49,337 bases of DNA from Candidatus Chloroploca mongolica (GCF_004762035.2 NZ_SIJK02000030.1:1-49337); one strand, 5' to 3'; positions 1-8,501 are shown, counted from the first letter of the stretch. The notes: generated from the sequence alone by a model not told the origin. Program-made: numbers and translations.

Positions 1-54
1 GGGAACCGGCAAATCTAGTTGACACCAGGCGGCAAATCTAGTTGACATTTAACA
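1..54. mobile_element. Possible insertion-sequence end with twin direct repeats
   Basis: A 17-base direct repeat GGCAAATCTAGTTGACA occurs at 8-24 and 31-47, and the stretch ends in TTTAACA at about 54. On the reverse strand it begins TGTTAAATGTCAACTAG. Multiple internal direct repeats next to a TG..CA terminus are known from IS21-family ends, so this may be the end of an element lying to the left of the window. No transposase is visible here, so the family is a guess. Confidence 0.35.
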
Positions 55-63
55 AACGGGGGG

Positions 64-255
64 GCCATGGGCTGCTGCGCCCCTACAGCGAACCAACCGC
101 ATCCGTGGTGCGGGGCCTTTACCCCGGCGATGGCGGGTGACGGGCCGGCGATCACGGCGATGGCGGGTGACGGGCCGACGAGTAGGGGCGCAGCAGCCCA
201 TGGCGCGTGCCGTAACCGCATCGCCCACCACATCGCTGCTGCGCCCTACAGCTTC
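64..255. repeat. Dispersed ~200-base repeat, copy A
   Basis: This copy is flanked by inverted arms, GGGCTGCTGCGCCCCT near 68-83 and AGGGGCGCAGCAGCCCA near 183-200. A third related arm, CATCGCTGCTGCGCCCT, lies near 231-247. Inside is a 30-base tandem duplication built on GGCGATGGCGGGTGACGGGCC. Copy B at 1586-1790 shares the arms, the CAACCGCATCCGTGG segment and the CATCACATCGCTGCTGCGCCC tail in the same order. No gene is seen in 1-256. Confidence 0.75.
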
Positions 256-256
256 G

Positions 257-484
257 TTACGCAGCAAAATCAAAGACGGGCGCACGCAGCACCCTTTGAG
301 GGGCCGGTCGTGACTGGACAATAGCCTGTAGGCGCACAACAGTTTCCGGCGCAAACAGACGTTCACCCGTTTCGACATTGACGCGTGCCGGAACGTGCTC
401 AACGACAATAATTTCATCGCCAAGCTCAAGAATATACGTAACCTCTTGCGCCTCAAAATGCTCATTCCACGTATATGTGCTCAT
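257..484 (-). CDS. YgiT/MqsA-like small protein (solitary antitoxin-like)
   Basis: A 75-residue protein. I chose the ATG at 484 because GGAGGAG lies just upstream; the frame is open further upstream but looks non-coding. The segments EVTYILELGDEIIVVEHVPARV and ETGERLFAPETVVRLQAIV match the C-terminal half of the YgiT-type zinc-finger family, the antitoxin component of MqsRA-like or DUF4258/YgiT toxin-antitoxin pairs. The CxxC zinc ligands of classical members are absent: the usual Cys-x-x-Cys-Gly-Glu position reads NVETGE. No toxin gene is adjacent; the next gene upstream (595-1374) is a membrane protein. It may be an orphan antitoxin or a regulator from a Cys-less subfamily. The family match is fairly secure; the function is inference. 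Confidence 0.68.
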   Translation of the reverse strand: MSTYTWNEHFEAQEVTYILELGDEIIVVEHVPARVNVETGERLFAPETVVRLQAIVQSRPAPQRVLRAPVFDFAA

Positions 485-594
485 CGTGTACTCCTCCGTA
501 TGCGATGCTCTATCCATCAACGGATCCCTGCATCTGCGATGCGATGGGCCGTCTTTTGCGTTCTTTGCGTTCTTTTGCGGCCAAGAACGTGGTT

Positions 595-1374
595 TTAATC
601 TTTTACCTGGCACGCGCTGTCAAACTGAACCCGAACATTCACGTCGCGGATGCGGAAATCATAGCCTTCATCGTCATATTCAATGGTCGCTACGGCATTG
701 GCAGGCGCGCCGCGCTCTAGCGCCACCTGCCACAGGTCGGCAAAGGCGCAGGTGGGGGCGGGCAGGAAGGTAAACGTATCAGTGGCGGGGGCATCAATGT
801 CGCGGGTCATGCCCTCATTGACGTAGGTGTAGGTCACGCTGCCGCCCGAACCGCGCGACGAAACGCGTCCCTGTTGACCGGGGCGATAGGCCTGAATCGT
901 CACGCGCCGATACCATGTCCCCAAGCCTCCTGCGCCAATAGGCGGCGCATCCGCAGGTGGCGCTACTTCCAGTGCAAACTCGGCGTTGACTCTGGGCGAA
1001 GGCGTATAGCTAGCGGTCAAGTCCAGCGTGCCATCTGGGCGCACAAACTGGGCATCGAGGCTGATGAGTTGCGCGCCCTCACCTGCGAAGGCTTGCAGGG
1101 AGGCATACGCGGCGATGGGATCATAGTTGGCGGGGTCGCCTTGGACGGGGCGCGACTGAATAGTTTCATAGCCCGTCACCCGCGAGACGACCGACGTGAG
1201 GATATTCGGGGCAAACACGGCCAGCACCGCCGCGCCAAGCCCGATCAGCGTGGCAGCCGTGACGATGAGCATGATGAAGCTCATGATACAGCCCGTTCTG
1301 GGGCGCGCTCCACCGACATTCAACTGCACCACGACCGGTTCACCCGCCTGGTTTTTTGGGTTTTCTTGCGTCAT
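595..1374 (-). CDS. Hypothetical single-pass membrane protein
   Basis: A 259-residue protein of no family I recognise. A short polar N-terminus (about 1-28, with several prolines and glycines) is followed by one hydrophobic segment at about 30-58, then a roughly 200-residue soluble domain that would be extracytoplasmic in an N-in topology. The soluble part is rich in beta-strand-like stretches and acidic patches near the C-terminus (EYDDEGYDF). The stop lies 111 bases upstream of the YgiT-like gene start, on the same strand, so the two could be co-transcribed. The gap between them contains a TTTGCGTTCTTTGCG repeat. The reading frame is long and well formed, so I regard it as real although nothing shows its job. 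Confidence 0.7.
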   Translation of the reverse strand: MTQENPKNQAGEPVVVQLNVGGARPRTGCIMSFIMLIVTAATLIGLGAAVLAVFAPNILTSVVSRVTGYETIQSRPVQGDPANYDPIAAYASLQAFAGEGAQLISLDAQFVRPDGTLDLTASYTPSPRVNAEFALEVAPPADAPPIGAGGLGTWYRRVTIQAYRPGQQGRVSSRGSGGSVTYTYVNEGMTRDIDAPATDTFTFLPAPTCAFADLWQVALERGAPANAVATIEYDDEGYDFRIRDVNVRVQFDSACQVKD

Positions 1375-1585
1375 AATGGCCCCCTAGCCATACGATCGAG
1401 CATGGTTTGATGCAGGTCATTATATGGAATCTGAAATACGAATGCCAGACCTCAGCACACGGAGGCAAGAATGCGTAGAGTGAACAATAGGACGATAACT
1501 CCTGCGCATCGACCCGGAGGCCGGTGCGCAGCAAGCGAACCTATGGTCGCAGCAGCGATGGGGAGGGGCCTGGGTTCAACAGGTG

Positions 1586-1790
1586 GGCTATGGACTGCTG
1601 CGCCCTTACAGCGAACAACCGCATCCGTGGCGGGGTGCCCCCACCCCGGCGATGTCGGGTAACGGCCCGGCGATCCCCTGGCCTCGGATGACGTCTCGGC
1701 AAGCGGAAGCGTCGGGGCGCAGCAGCCCATGCGCCTCCCTCAACCGCCCCGTCCATCACATCGCTGCTGCGCCCTGCCGTAGGTATGGAG
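1586..1790. repeat. Dispersed ~200-base repeat, copy B
   Basis: Second copy of the repeat at 64-255, in the same orientation. It reads CTGCTGCGCCCTTACAGCG, CAACCGCATCCGTGG, CACCCCGGCGATGTCGGGT, GGGGCGCAGCAGCCCATG and CATCACATCGCTGCTGCGCC in order. It lacks the internal tandem duplication of copy A. The rest of the 705-base gap between 1374 and 2080 holds nothing I can call as a gene. The two copies bracket the 257-1374 gene pair. Confidence 0.75.
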
Positions 1791-2010
1791 CGATCCTCGG
1801 TGACGGGTGGATGGGTGGGGATGGTGGGGGCACGGCGACGCCGTGCCCCAACGGGGGCGCACGGTATCGGCGAAGGGGCCTCCCGGTCCGGGGATGGCGA
1901 GTATAGCATAGCGTACGCACGTGCTTGGTAAAGACATCCTAAAGTAACGTAGAAAACAAATCAGCGTTGCATAGTAAATCTACTCCCTTGCCCGCGTGGG
2001 AGGTGCATCT

Positions 2011-2041
2011 TTGGAATGCGTCCGAGAAGGCCGTGTATAAT
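2011..2041 (+). promoter_or_regulatory. Candidate sigma-70-type promoter for the PAP2 gene
   Basis: A perfect TATAAT lies at 2036-2041 with TTGGAA at 2011-2016. The 19-base spacing is slightly long. The predicted transcript would start near 2048, giving a leader of about 30 bases before the ATG at 2080. Inferred from consensus only. Confidence 0.4.
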
Positions 2042-2079
2042 CGGTGTCACATAATGACCAGTCTCGAGAAGGAGCAATC

Positions 2080-3057
2080 ATGGAAGCCATCTGGGAGTGG
2101 GGTAGCGCGCTGGTTTTAGCCCTCCAGCCGGACAGTGGTGCACTCGCGTTGTTCTGGCGGGCCTTGAGTGTTCTTGGTGATGAGGTCTTTTTTCTGTTGT
2201 TGATGCCATTGCTCTTCTGGTGTATCAACCCGATCCTGAGCATTCGCGTGGGCATGGTATTGTTGCTCAATACCACGGTCAACACGGCCTTCAAACTGGC
2301 TCTGGCGGGGCCGCGGCCCTTCTGGTACAGTGCGGAGGTACGGGCGCTGACCGCTGAGGGTTCGTTTGGCATTCCTTCGGGCCATGCGCAGAATACGGTT
2401 GGGGTGTGGGGGGCGCTCGCTACCGGCATTGCTCGCCCCTGGGCCTGGGCCGGGGTGGGGGTGTTGGCGATCCTGGTCGGCCTCTCGCGGATGGCCCTGG
2501 GGGTGCATTTTCCGAGCGATGTGCTGTTGGGTTGGCTGCTGGGAGGGTTGACGCTGGCGGCGTTTATGGCTTGGAGCGAGCCGATCTGGCAGCGGGTGAA
2601 GGATCAAGCCTTGAACGTGAAGCTCGCGCTGACCTTCCTGGCTTCGCTGGTGCTGGTCGCCGTGCCAACCCTGGTGCTGGCGCTGCTGGGTGAGCGCGAT
2701 CTGCCTGCCATCTGGCTTGAGAATGCGGCCATGGCCTTACCCAACGATCCGATCCATCCCTGGTCACTCGAAACAGCGGTGACCGTCGGCGGTACCTGGT
2801 TTGGCTTTACCGCCGGGGCCTTGCTGCTCTGGACGCAGGGAGGACTGGACGTGCGCGGCCCCTGGTGGCAGCGGGGGCTCCGCTTTGTGCTGGGGATCAT
2901 TGTCGTGATCGTGCTCTGGGCGGGCCTGGGCGCGCTCTTCCCTCGTGATGCGACCTTTGTGGCAGGGATGCTGCGCTATGTGCGCTATACCCTGATCGGC
3001 TTCTGGATCGCTTTTGGTGCCCCCCTGCTCTTTCGCCGCCTAGGCCTGGTGGCGTAG
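2080..3057 (+). CDS. PAP2-family membrane phosphatase
   Basis: A 325-residue integral membrane protein of the type 2 phosphatidic acid phosphatase superfamily, which removes phosphate from lipid or isoprenoid phosphates at the membrane. The three-part signature is complete: K72..R79-P80 in KLALAGPRP, PSGH at 99-102 (catalytic His), and SR136-137..H143..D147 in SRMALGVHFPSD. The start is set at the ATG preceded by GAAGGAG six bases upstream; a GTG at 2044 in frame is less likely. After the core, the C-terminal 170 residues carry further membrane segments not needed for catalysis, making the protein longer than a minimal PAP2 (about 200 residues). The substrate (undecaprenyl pyrophosphate or phosphatidic acid) cannot be told from sequence. 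It stands alone on its strand. Confidence 0.9.
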   Translation: MEAIWEWGSALVLALQPDSGALALFWRALSVLGDEVFFLLLMPLLFWCINPILSIRVGMVLLLNTTVNTAFKLALAGPRPFWYSAEVRALTAEGSFGIPSGHAQNTVGVWGALATGIARPWAWAGVGVLAILVGLSRMALGVHFPSDVLLGWLLGGLTLAAFMAWSEPIWQRVKDQALNVKLALTFLASLVLVAVPTLVLALLGERDLPAIWLENAAMALPNDPIHPWSLETAVTVGGTWFGFTAGALLLWTQGGLDVRGPWWQRGLRFVLGIIVVIVLWAGLGALFPRDATFVAGMLRYVRYTLIGFWIAFGAPLLFRRLGLVA

Positions 3058-3174
3058 CAGGGCGATTGCATCTTCTTCCGTCGCCGTGAACGGCTCGGCT
3101 TCTGGCGAGCGAAGGCAGGGCGATTGCATCATACGAAACCGGATAAAAATAGGCTCTCTGTGGCAGCATGTGCA

Positions 3175-3367
3175 TGCAACCAGTGGCGCACACGGCGGCG
3201 CCCGGCCCTGTAGGGGCACCCGCAAGGGGTGCCATAGGGCACCCGCAAGGGGTGCCATAGGGCACCCGCAAGGGGGGCCCCTACAGGGCCGGGCGCCGGG
3301 CTCGGTGTACGGGCACCCCTTGCGGGTGCCCTGGTGGGGTGCATGCACGGAAGATGCAATCGCCCTG
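3175..3367. repeat. Composite mobile-looking repeat, copy 1
   Basis: It starts with TGCAACCAGTGGCGCACACGG and ends with CGGAAGATGCAATCGCCCTG. Between these lie head-to-tail units of GGGCACCCGCAAGGGGTGCCATA (three at about 3215-3290) and the inverted GTAGGGGCACCCGC / GGCCCCTACAGGGCC pair. The same element occurs in inverse orientation at 8502-8684. Extra copies of the terminal motif GGGCGATTGCATC lie at 3061-3073 and 3118-3130, and its inverse at 3499-3514, so the 3058-3541 gap appears to be layered copies. No gene is present in this 484-base gap. Confidence 0.8.
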
Positions 3368-3541
3368 CGAGCGAAGGCCACTTTCGTGGCCTGATCCAGC
3401 CGGCGAAGGCCGGCTTTGCCCTCCGTAGCCGAGGCGTTGACGCCGACGGTGGGGGCGGATGGGCGCGTTCTGACACTCTGACGGCCCTCACCAACGGAAG
3501 ATGCAATTGCCCTAGGTGGCGTAGCAAGCGGTCGTGTGCGG

Positions 3542-5599
3542 TCAGACCGTCTTCTCGATCACCAGCAGCAGTTGTCCTTCCTGGACGATGTCGTTCAGCT
3601 TGACGCAGATCTCGGCGATGCGGCCATCGAAGGGGGCGAGGATGGCATTCTCCATCTTCATCGCCTCGAGGTTCGCTACCTCCTCGCCTTTGCGGATGAT
3701 ATCGCCGACCTGGATCGGGCCGCGCTTGGGGTTGCCGATCCGCCACACGCTGCCGTTGATCGGGGCACCGATGTCGCCGGTGGCTTTGGCGCGCCGGATC
3801 TCAACTTTCTTGGCGCGGGGCGTTGCGACGGGGTAGACGCGGGTCACATTGTTGACCTTCATCACGACATGGATCACGCCCTCGTGCTCGGCCCCGACCG
3901 ACACCAGTTCAATGCAGCACGGTTTGCCGTCGAGTTCGAAGTTGACCTTTTGGCCGGTGCGCAGGAGCCCGTTGCGCCAGACATCGGTCGGCAGCACCAG
4001 GGGGGCCACGCCGTACTTTTCACGGAACTCGATGAAGCTGAGGGCATCTTTCGGGTGCATCAGATAGAGGACGAACTCCTCCTCGGTCGGTGTGCGCCCG
4101 ATGGCCTCGGCTAGGCTCTGGCGGATCTTGGCGAGGTTATCGTCCGTGAGTGTCTCGAGGGGGGAGAGATCGGTGCGTCCCTTGATCTTCGTCTGCCACT
4201 CGTCACCGAAGGCGCTCTGGTAGACCCAGTCGGCTGGCCAGCCAACAGGCAGTCGCCCGTAGCTCCCCACCAGTAGGTTCTTGAAGTCGCCGGGCGCGTT
4301 GCGGAAGAGTTGTAGCAACTCATCGCGTTCGGCCTCACTCATCGCCGCGAGGTTTTGCCCCTGCTCCTCAACGAATGTGCTGAGCAAAGTGATGAGCCGC
4401 TTGACCCCGGCTTCGCCCTGCTCCTTCGCGTAGCGGTTGACGATCCCGCTGCAGGTAACCCAGGTGATCTGCGAGCCGGGGGTGACGTCAAAGTAGTGGA
4501 CGATCTGGTTGTAGAGGCCCATCACGCGCAGCACTGCCGGCATGAGGTGCAGAAAGCCGCCCTTCTCGGCCTGCTCGAACGAACTGGGGAAGGCTCCGCC
4601 GGGCATGCGGTGCTTGGTCACGCCGTGGTCGTAGCCCTTGAAGGGCGACTCGGCCCACTCGTAGTGCCCGATCCACTCGCGCACCTTCTGGTTGGCCTGT
4701 TCGGCGACTGGCCGGTTGAGGTGGACATGGATGCCACCCTCCTCGAAGTAGGCCTGCACCCCGAGGATCGGCGGGTGGCCGTAGAAGCGCACCAGCGCGT
4801 CTTCTTGCACATCGACGATCTTGGCCCCGGCCTGAGCGGCGGCGAAGAGCGCGGGCAGGGCCAACCCGTCGGTGACATGGCGGTGGTAGTGGATCAGCAA
4901 CTCGGGGTAGTGCTGCTTGATGGTCGTCACCAATTGCCCGATCCGCGCCGGGTTGCCGACGCCGGCCATGTCCTTGATACAGAGCATGATCTCATCGACA
5001 CCGCCGCAGAGGGCGACGATCTCGCGCACGACACCCAGATAATACGCATCGGTAGCCCAGTCGGCGACCGTGAACGAGATCGCTGGCTCGAACAGACGCC
5101 CGCGCTTCATGACCGTCTCGGCGACGGTGCGCATGTTGCGCACATCGTTGAGGAAGGAGAAGCAACGCCAGACATCAATATCCACCTGCGAGACGGCGTA
5201 CTCGATCACATTCTTTGGGTAGGGCCGGTAGCCCCACATATTCGTCTCGCGAATCAGGGTCTGAAGCAAGACATTTGGCATCAATTGCCGCAGCAGCCGG
5301 GTCTCCTCGAAGGGGCTCTCGCGGCGGTTCATGATCCCGACGTGCCAACGCGCCCCGCCATGGGTCTCGGCGCTAAACAGGCCCATCGTATTGAACAGCG
5401 GAGCCAGCGCCTTCAGGTCGAAGATGCGGTGGCGATTCTTGAAGTCCGACTGTCCCGCGTCGCGCATGCTCACCGAGGTGAGGCAGACGCCATCAAGGTC
5501 GCGCACGGCCTGAACAAGCTCGCGTGCCGTCATCCCCGGACGAACGAAGGTGTAATCCCCCTGGGCACCAGTGGGCTGGATCGTCGTGCTCGTCTCCAT
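3542..5599 (-). CDS. Biotin-dependent carboxyltransferase with biotinyl domain (pyruvate carboxylase subunit B / OadA-like)
   Basis: A 685-residue protein with an N-terminal HMGL-like TIM-barrel carboxyltransferase, a PYC/OADA conserved domain and a C-terminal biotinyl domain with the biotin-accepting lysine in EAMKMEN. The barrel shows RDAGQSDFKNR, the CIKDMAG lysine motif (carbamylated metal-site Lys in pyruvate carboxylase) and the HYHRH histidine pair of the metal site. With the biotin carboxylase encoded immediately upstream it should carboxylate pyruvate to oxaloacetate in the cytoplasm. A decarboxylase role is possible, but no sodium-pump beta subunit is nearby. The ATG at 5599 has TGAGGAG upstream and starts 8 bases after the preceding stop. 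An ATG-like start at 5617 would overlap that gene. It is co-transcribed with 5608-7062. Confidence 0.88.
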   Translation of the reverse strand: METSTTIQPTGAQGDYTFVRPGMTARELVQAVRDLDGVCLTSVSMRDAGQSDFKNRHRIFDLKALAPLFNTMGLFSAETHGGARWHVGIMNRRESPFEETRLLRQLMPNVLLQTLIRETNMWGYRPYPKNVIEYAVSQVDIDVWRCFSFLNDVRNMRTVAETVMKRGRLFEPAISFTVADWATDAYYLGVVREIVALCGGVDEIMLCIKDMAGVGNPARIGQLVTTIKQHYPELLIHYHRHVTDGLALPALFAAAQAGAKIVDVQEDALVRFYGHPPILGVQAYFEEGGIHVHLNRPVAEQANQKVREWIGHYEWAESPFKGYDHGVTKHRMPGGAFPSSFEQAEKGGFLHLMPAVLRVMGLYNQIVHYFDVTPGSQITWVTCSGIVNRYAKEQGEAGVKRLITLLSTFVEEQGQNLAAMSEAERDELLQLFRNAPGDFKNLLVGSYGRLPVGWPADWVYQSAFGDEWQTKIKGRTDLSPLETLTDDNLAKIRQSLAEAIGRTPTEEEFVLYLMHPKDALSFIEFREKYGVAPLVLPTDVWRNGLLRTGQKVNFELDGKPCCIELVSVGAEHEGVIHVVMKVNNVTRVYPVATPRAKKVEIRRAKATGDIGAPINGSVWRIGNPKRGPIQVGDIIRKGEEVANLEAMKMENAILAPFDGRIAEICVKLNDIVQEGQLLLVIEKTV

Positions 5600-5607
5600 A
5601 ATTCTCC

Positions 5608-7062
5608 TCACATCCAACTCTGCGAACCCAGGGCGGAGATCTCGGCCACGTACTGGGCGACCCGGAGCATCTCATCCTCGCTGGTGCGCTCGGAAAAGCC
5701 CGAGACGAGCTCTGGCAGGTGTTGCTCGATAAACTTAGTCGAGAAATCGCCAGACACGAACTTGGGGTGCCTGATGATGCTCAGCAGCAGCGGGGCGAGG
5801 GTCTTGACCCCTTCAATGCGCAGATCGCCGGTGAGGGCGCGATCCATCACGCGCAACGCATCGGCCCGGTCGGCCCCCGAGGCCATCAGGAGCATGAAGA
5901 GCGAGTCGTAGTACGGCGGGATATCCTCACCCTCGGTGGTACCGAGCAGCACGCGCACATTGGGGCCCAGGGGCGTGCGCAGGCGGGTAATCTTGCCGAA
6001 CGACGGGCCGAAGGTTTTGGGATCCTCGGCGTTGAGGCGCACCTCGAGCGCCCAGCGGTTCGGGACGACATCGAGTTGTTTAATCGGCAGCGGCTTGCCC
6101 TCAGCGACATCGAGCATAATGCTGACGATATCCAGGCCAGTGATCAACTCGGTAATGCCGTGCTCGACCTGCAGACGGGTGTTGACCTCAAGGAAGTAGA
6201 AGCTCTGGGTTGCAGGCTCGAAGATGAACTCGACCGTGCCTGCCGAGGTGTAGCCGATGCGGCGCATCAGGCGCGCCGCCGTGACACAGATCTCCTGGCG
6301 AAGGTCATTCTCGAGGGTCGAGGGTGCCTCCTCAATAATCTTCTGATTGCGCCGCTGGAGCGTACACTCGCGCTCGAAGAGATGCACCACGTGGCGGTAC
6401 TCATCGGCCACGATCTGCACCTCAATATGGCGGCCATGCTCGATATACTTCTCGACGAGCACAGCATCGTCGCCAAAGGACTTCTTGGCCTCAGAGCGGG
6501 CCTGGACGAGGGCCTGAGCGATCTGTTCCGGCTGATCGACCCTGACCATGCCCTTGCCGCCGCCGCCCGAGACCGCCTTGATAATGATCGGAAACGCGAT
6601 CTCTTGCTCGCGCATCCAGGTGCTGATTTGCTCAGCGCTGGTCACATGCTCGATCCCCGGCACCGTCGGCACATTCGAGCGTCTGGCGATCTCCTTGGCC
6701 CGAATCTTATCGCCCATCAGCCGGATTACCTCGGGGGAAGGGCCGATCCAGATCAGGCCAGCATCGATCACCTGCTGGGCAAAGTCGGCATTCTCGGCGA
6801 GGAAGCCCCAACCGGGGTGGATCGCGTTCGAGCCGCTGCACAGCGCGGCCTCAATGATCCGGTTGGCGTTGAGATACGACACGATCGGCGGCGCATCGCC
6901 AATGTGGATGGCAGTGTCAGCCATGAAGACATGGTAAGCGAGGCGATCAGGCGTACTGTACACCGCAGTCGTGGGAATCTTGCGATCACGGCATGTGTGC
7001 ATAATCCTCACCGCCGGGACGCCACGATTGGCTACCAACACTTTGCGGATAGTACGTTGCAT
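5608..7062 (-). CDS. Biotin carboxylase subunit (pyruvate carboxylase subunit A-like)
   Basis: A 484-residue ATP-grasp enzyme that carboxylates biotin on the partner carrier domain with bicarbonate and ATP. It shows the N-terminal fold motif at 10-19, HPGWGFLAEN at 82-91, the glycine-rich ATP loop in SGGGGKGM, ERECTLQRRNQK and EVNTRLQVEH. Three family positions are unusual: NRGVPAVR replaces the common NRGEIAxR, HPGWGFLAEN replaces HPGYGFLSEN, and VEHGITE replaces VEHPVTE. The start is the ATG at 7062, with AGAAGG upstream; the open frame continues to 7173, but the family alignment begins at QRTIRKVLVANRG. It is first gene of a two-gene minus-strand operon. The ISAs1 element at 7160 was inserted about 100 bases upstream and may have altered its promoter. 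Confidence 0.9.
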   Translation of the reverse strand: MQRTIRKVLVANRGVPAVRIMHTCRDRKIPTTAVYSTPDRLAYHVFMADTAIHIGDAPPIVSYLNANRIIEAALCSGSNAIHPGWGFLAENADFAQQVIDAGLIWIGPSPEVIRLMGDKIRAKEIARRSNVPTVPGIEHVTSAEQISTWMREQEIAFPIIIKAVSGGGGKGMVRVDQPEQIAQALVQARSEAKKSFGDDAVLVEKYIEHGRHIEVQIVADEYRHVVHLFERECTLQRRNQKIIEEAPSTLENDLRQEICVTAARLMRRIGYTSAGTVEFIFEPATQSFYFLEVNTRLQVEHGITELITGLDIVSIMLDVAEGKPLPIKQLDVVPNRWALEVRLNAEDPKTFGPSFGKITRLRTPLGPNVRVLLGTTEGEDIPPYYDSLFMLLMASGADRADALRVMDRALTGDLRIEGVKTLAPLLLSIIRHPKFVSGDFSTKFIEQHLPELVSGFSERTSEDEMLRVAQYVAEISALGSQSWM

Positions 7063-7159
7063 AACGATAACCTTCTTCTGTCGCCTGAACTGCCGATAAA
7101 AAATTCGTGATAAGTATAGCAGAGCTACGCCGGATGTCAAGGCCGGGGTCTGCCGCGTG

Positions 7160-8486
7160 CAGGGCTTGAGCAAAGTCCGTACGTTCGGCTACAAAAGAAC
7201 ACCCGGTCTGTTCGTATGGAGCTATATGACAACCATGCTGACAAACGAGGTGTTCACCATGCATGATACCACCGAGCCCATGACGTTTGACCTGCCGACG
7301 GAGATCCCCTTTGCCTTTAGCCTGACCGCCCTGGCCGAACATCTTGCACCGCTGGTGGATCAGCGCAAGCGCCGGGGCAAGCGGTATCCACTCGTTCCCT
7401 TGCTGGTGATCGCCGTGCTCGCCAAACTTGCTGGCTATGCTCGTCTTGAAGACCTCAGCGATTGGGCGCGCCTGCGGGCGGCCGACCTGACCGCGCTCTT
7501 CGGGTTGTCGCGGCCCACCATGCCCCACCAGGCGACCTGGAGCCGTGTCTTTGCTCACGCGATCGACCTGAACGACTTCGAGGCGCGGCTGACCGACTTC
7601 TTCTTGGCCCAACGCCAATGTGCCGAGGTGCCGGAACGCGGGAGCATCGTGCTCGCCCTCGACGGCAAAACCCTGCGTGGCACCATTCCGGCTGGGCAGA
7701 ACCGTGGGGTCCATCTGCTGGCGGCCTTTCTCCCCGCCGAGGGCATTGTGCTGGCCCAGGCCGAAGTTGAGCGGAAAGAAAATGAAATCGTGGTCGCCCC
7801 AACGCTCCTAGCCCGGTTGCCCTTAAACGGGGTCGTGGTCGTGGGCGATGCGCTCCACACGCAACGGGCCATCAGCATCAAGATTGTGGAAGCCAAGGGT
7901 GACTTTCTATGGTTTGTGGACCAGAACCAACCCACCGTGCTCAATGATATTAGCCAGTTGTTTGTCGAGCCCGAGGTGACCAAGGGTTGGAGCCTCCCGC
8001 CGACGGATTTCGAGACCGCGCGGAGCTGTGAGAGCGGCCACGGACGGGTTGAGGAGCGCATCATCACGGTGAGCAGTATGCTGCAAAACGACACCCCCTG
8101 GCCCTATCTGGCGCAGGTCTTCAAGCTTGAACGGCGCTGGTGGGACGCGAAGGGCGAGCACGACGAGGTGCGCTACGGGTTGACGAGCCTCCCGCGCCGG
8201 ATTGCGGCTCCAACCGTCCTGCTGCAGATCACGCGTGCGGAGTGGGGCATTGAGAACGGGTTACACGACCGGCGCGATGTGACGCTCGAAGAAGACGCCT
8301 GTCAACTACGACGAGGACGGGCACCACAGACCAATGCCGCACTCAACAACCTGGTTATCAGCCTCGTGCTGTCCAGTGGCGCAACCAATTTGGCCGCAGT
8401 GCAGCACCAGTTTGCCTACGCGATCGACCGGGCCTTCGCCCGGACAGCCTTCGCCGCCGGTCGGCTCTGACTTTGCTCAAGCCCTG
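7160..8486 (+). mobile_element. Complete ISAs1-family insertion sequence with 10-base target duplication
   Basis: Perfect 18-base terminal inverted repeats, CAGGGCTTGAGCAAAGTC at 7160-7177 and its complement at 8469-8486, enclose one transposase gene. The flanks are identical direct repeats CTGCCGCGTG at 7150-7159 and 8487-8496, the target-site duplication (family range 8-10 bases). Intact ends, duplication and open reading frame indicate a recent insertion that is probably still transposition-competent. The transposase stop codon overlaps the right terminal repeat. Confidence 0.95.
7259..8470 (+). CDS. ISAs1-family transposase (H-repeat type)
   Basis: A 403-residue DDE-type transposase. It contains the associated N-terminal domain (about 15-100, with KRYPLVPLLVIAVLAKLAG) and the catalytic core: first Asp in VLALDGKTLRGT, second in VVVVGDALHTQ, and the Glu in the C-terminal WGIENGLH block. 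These are hallmarks of the ISAs1/H-repeat group. I chose the ATG at 7259 because GAGGTG lies six bases upstream; in-frame ATGs at 7226 and 7235 are alternatives. An apparent upstream start at 7157 lies in the target duplication and so outside the element. Length and motifs are complete, with no frameshift or stop. Confidence 0.93.
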   Translation: MHDTTEPMTFDLPTEIPFAFSLTALAEHLAPLVDQRKRRGKRYPLVPLLVIAVLAKLAGYARLEDLSDWARLRAADLTALFGLSRPTMPHQATWSRVFAHAIDLNDFEARLTDFFLAQRQCAEVPERGSIVLALDGKTLRGTIPAGQNRGVHLLAAFLPAEGIVLAQAEVERKENEIVVAPTLLARLPLNGVVVVGDALHTQRAISIKIVEAKGDFLWFVDQNQPTVLNDISQLFVEPEVTKGWSLPPTDFETARSCESGHGRVEERIITVSSMLQNDTPWPYLAQVFKLERRWWDAKGEHDEVRYGLTSLPRRIAAPTVLLQITRAEWGIENGLHDRRDVTLEEDACQLRRGRAPQTNAALNNLVISLVLSSGATNLAAVQHQFAYAIDRAFARTAFAAGRL

Positions 8487-8501
8487 CTGCCGCGTGCGGG
8501 T

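Noticed and set aside
3205-3300. Regular repeats suggesting a CRISPR array
   Set aside because: Units are contiguous, palindromic and have no unique spacers; no cas gene is present. The same holds for 8529-8590.
4355-5911. Long plus-strand open frame antisense to the carboxyltransferase
   Set aside because: It is the codon shadow of a highly biased GC-rich gene with clear domains on the other strand, and its translation matches no family I know. The same applies to 5719-7110, 30331-31908 and 34161-35912.
7157-7258. Upstream extension of the ISAs1 transposase starting at a GTG
   Set aside because: The GTG lies in the target-site duplication, outside the element, so it cannot be the native start.
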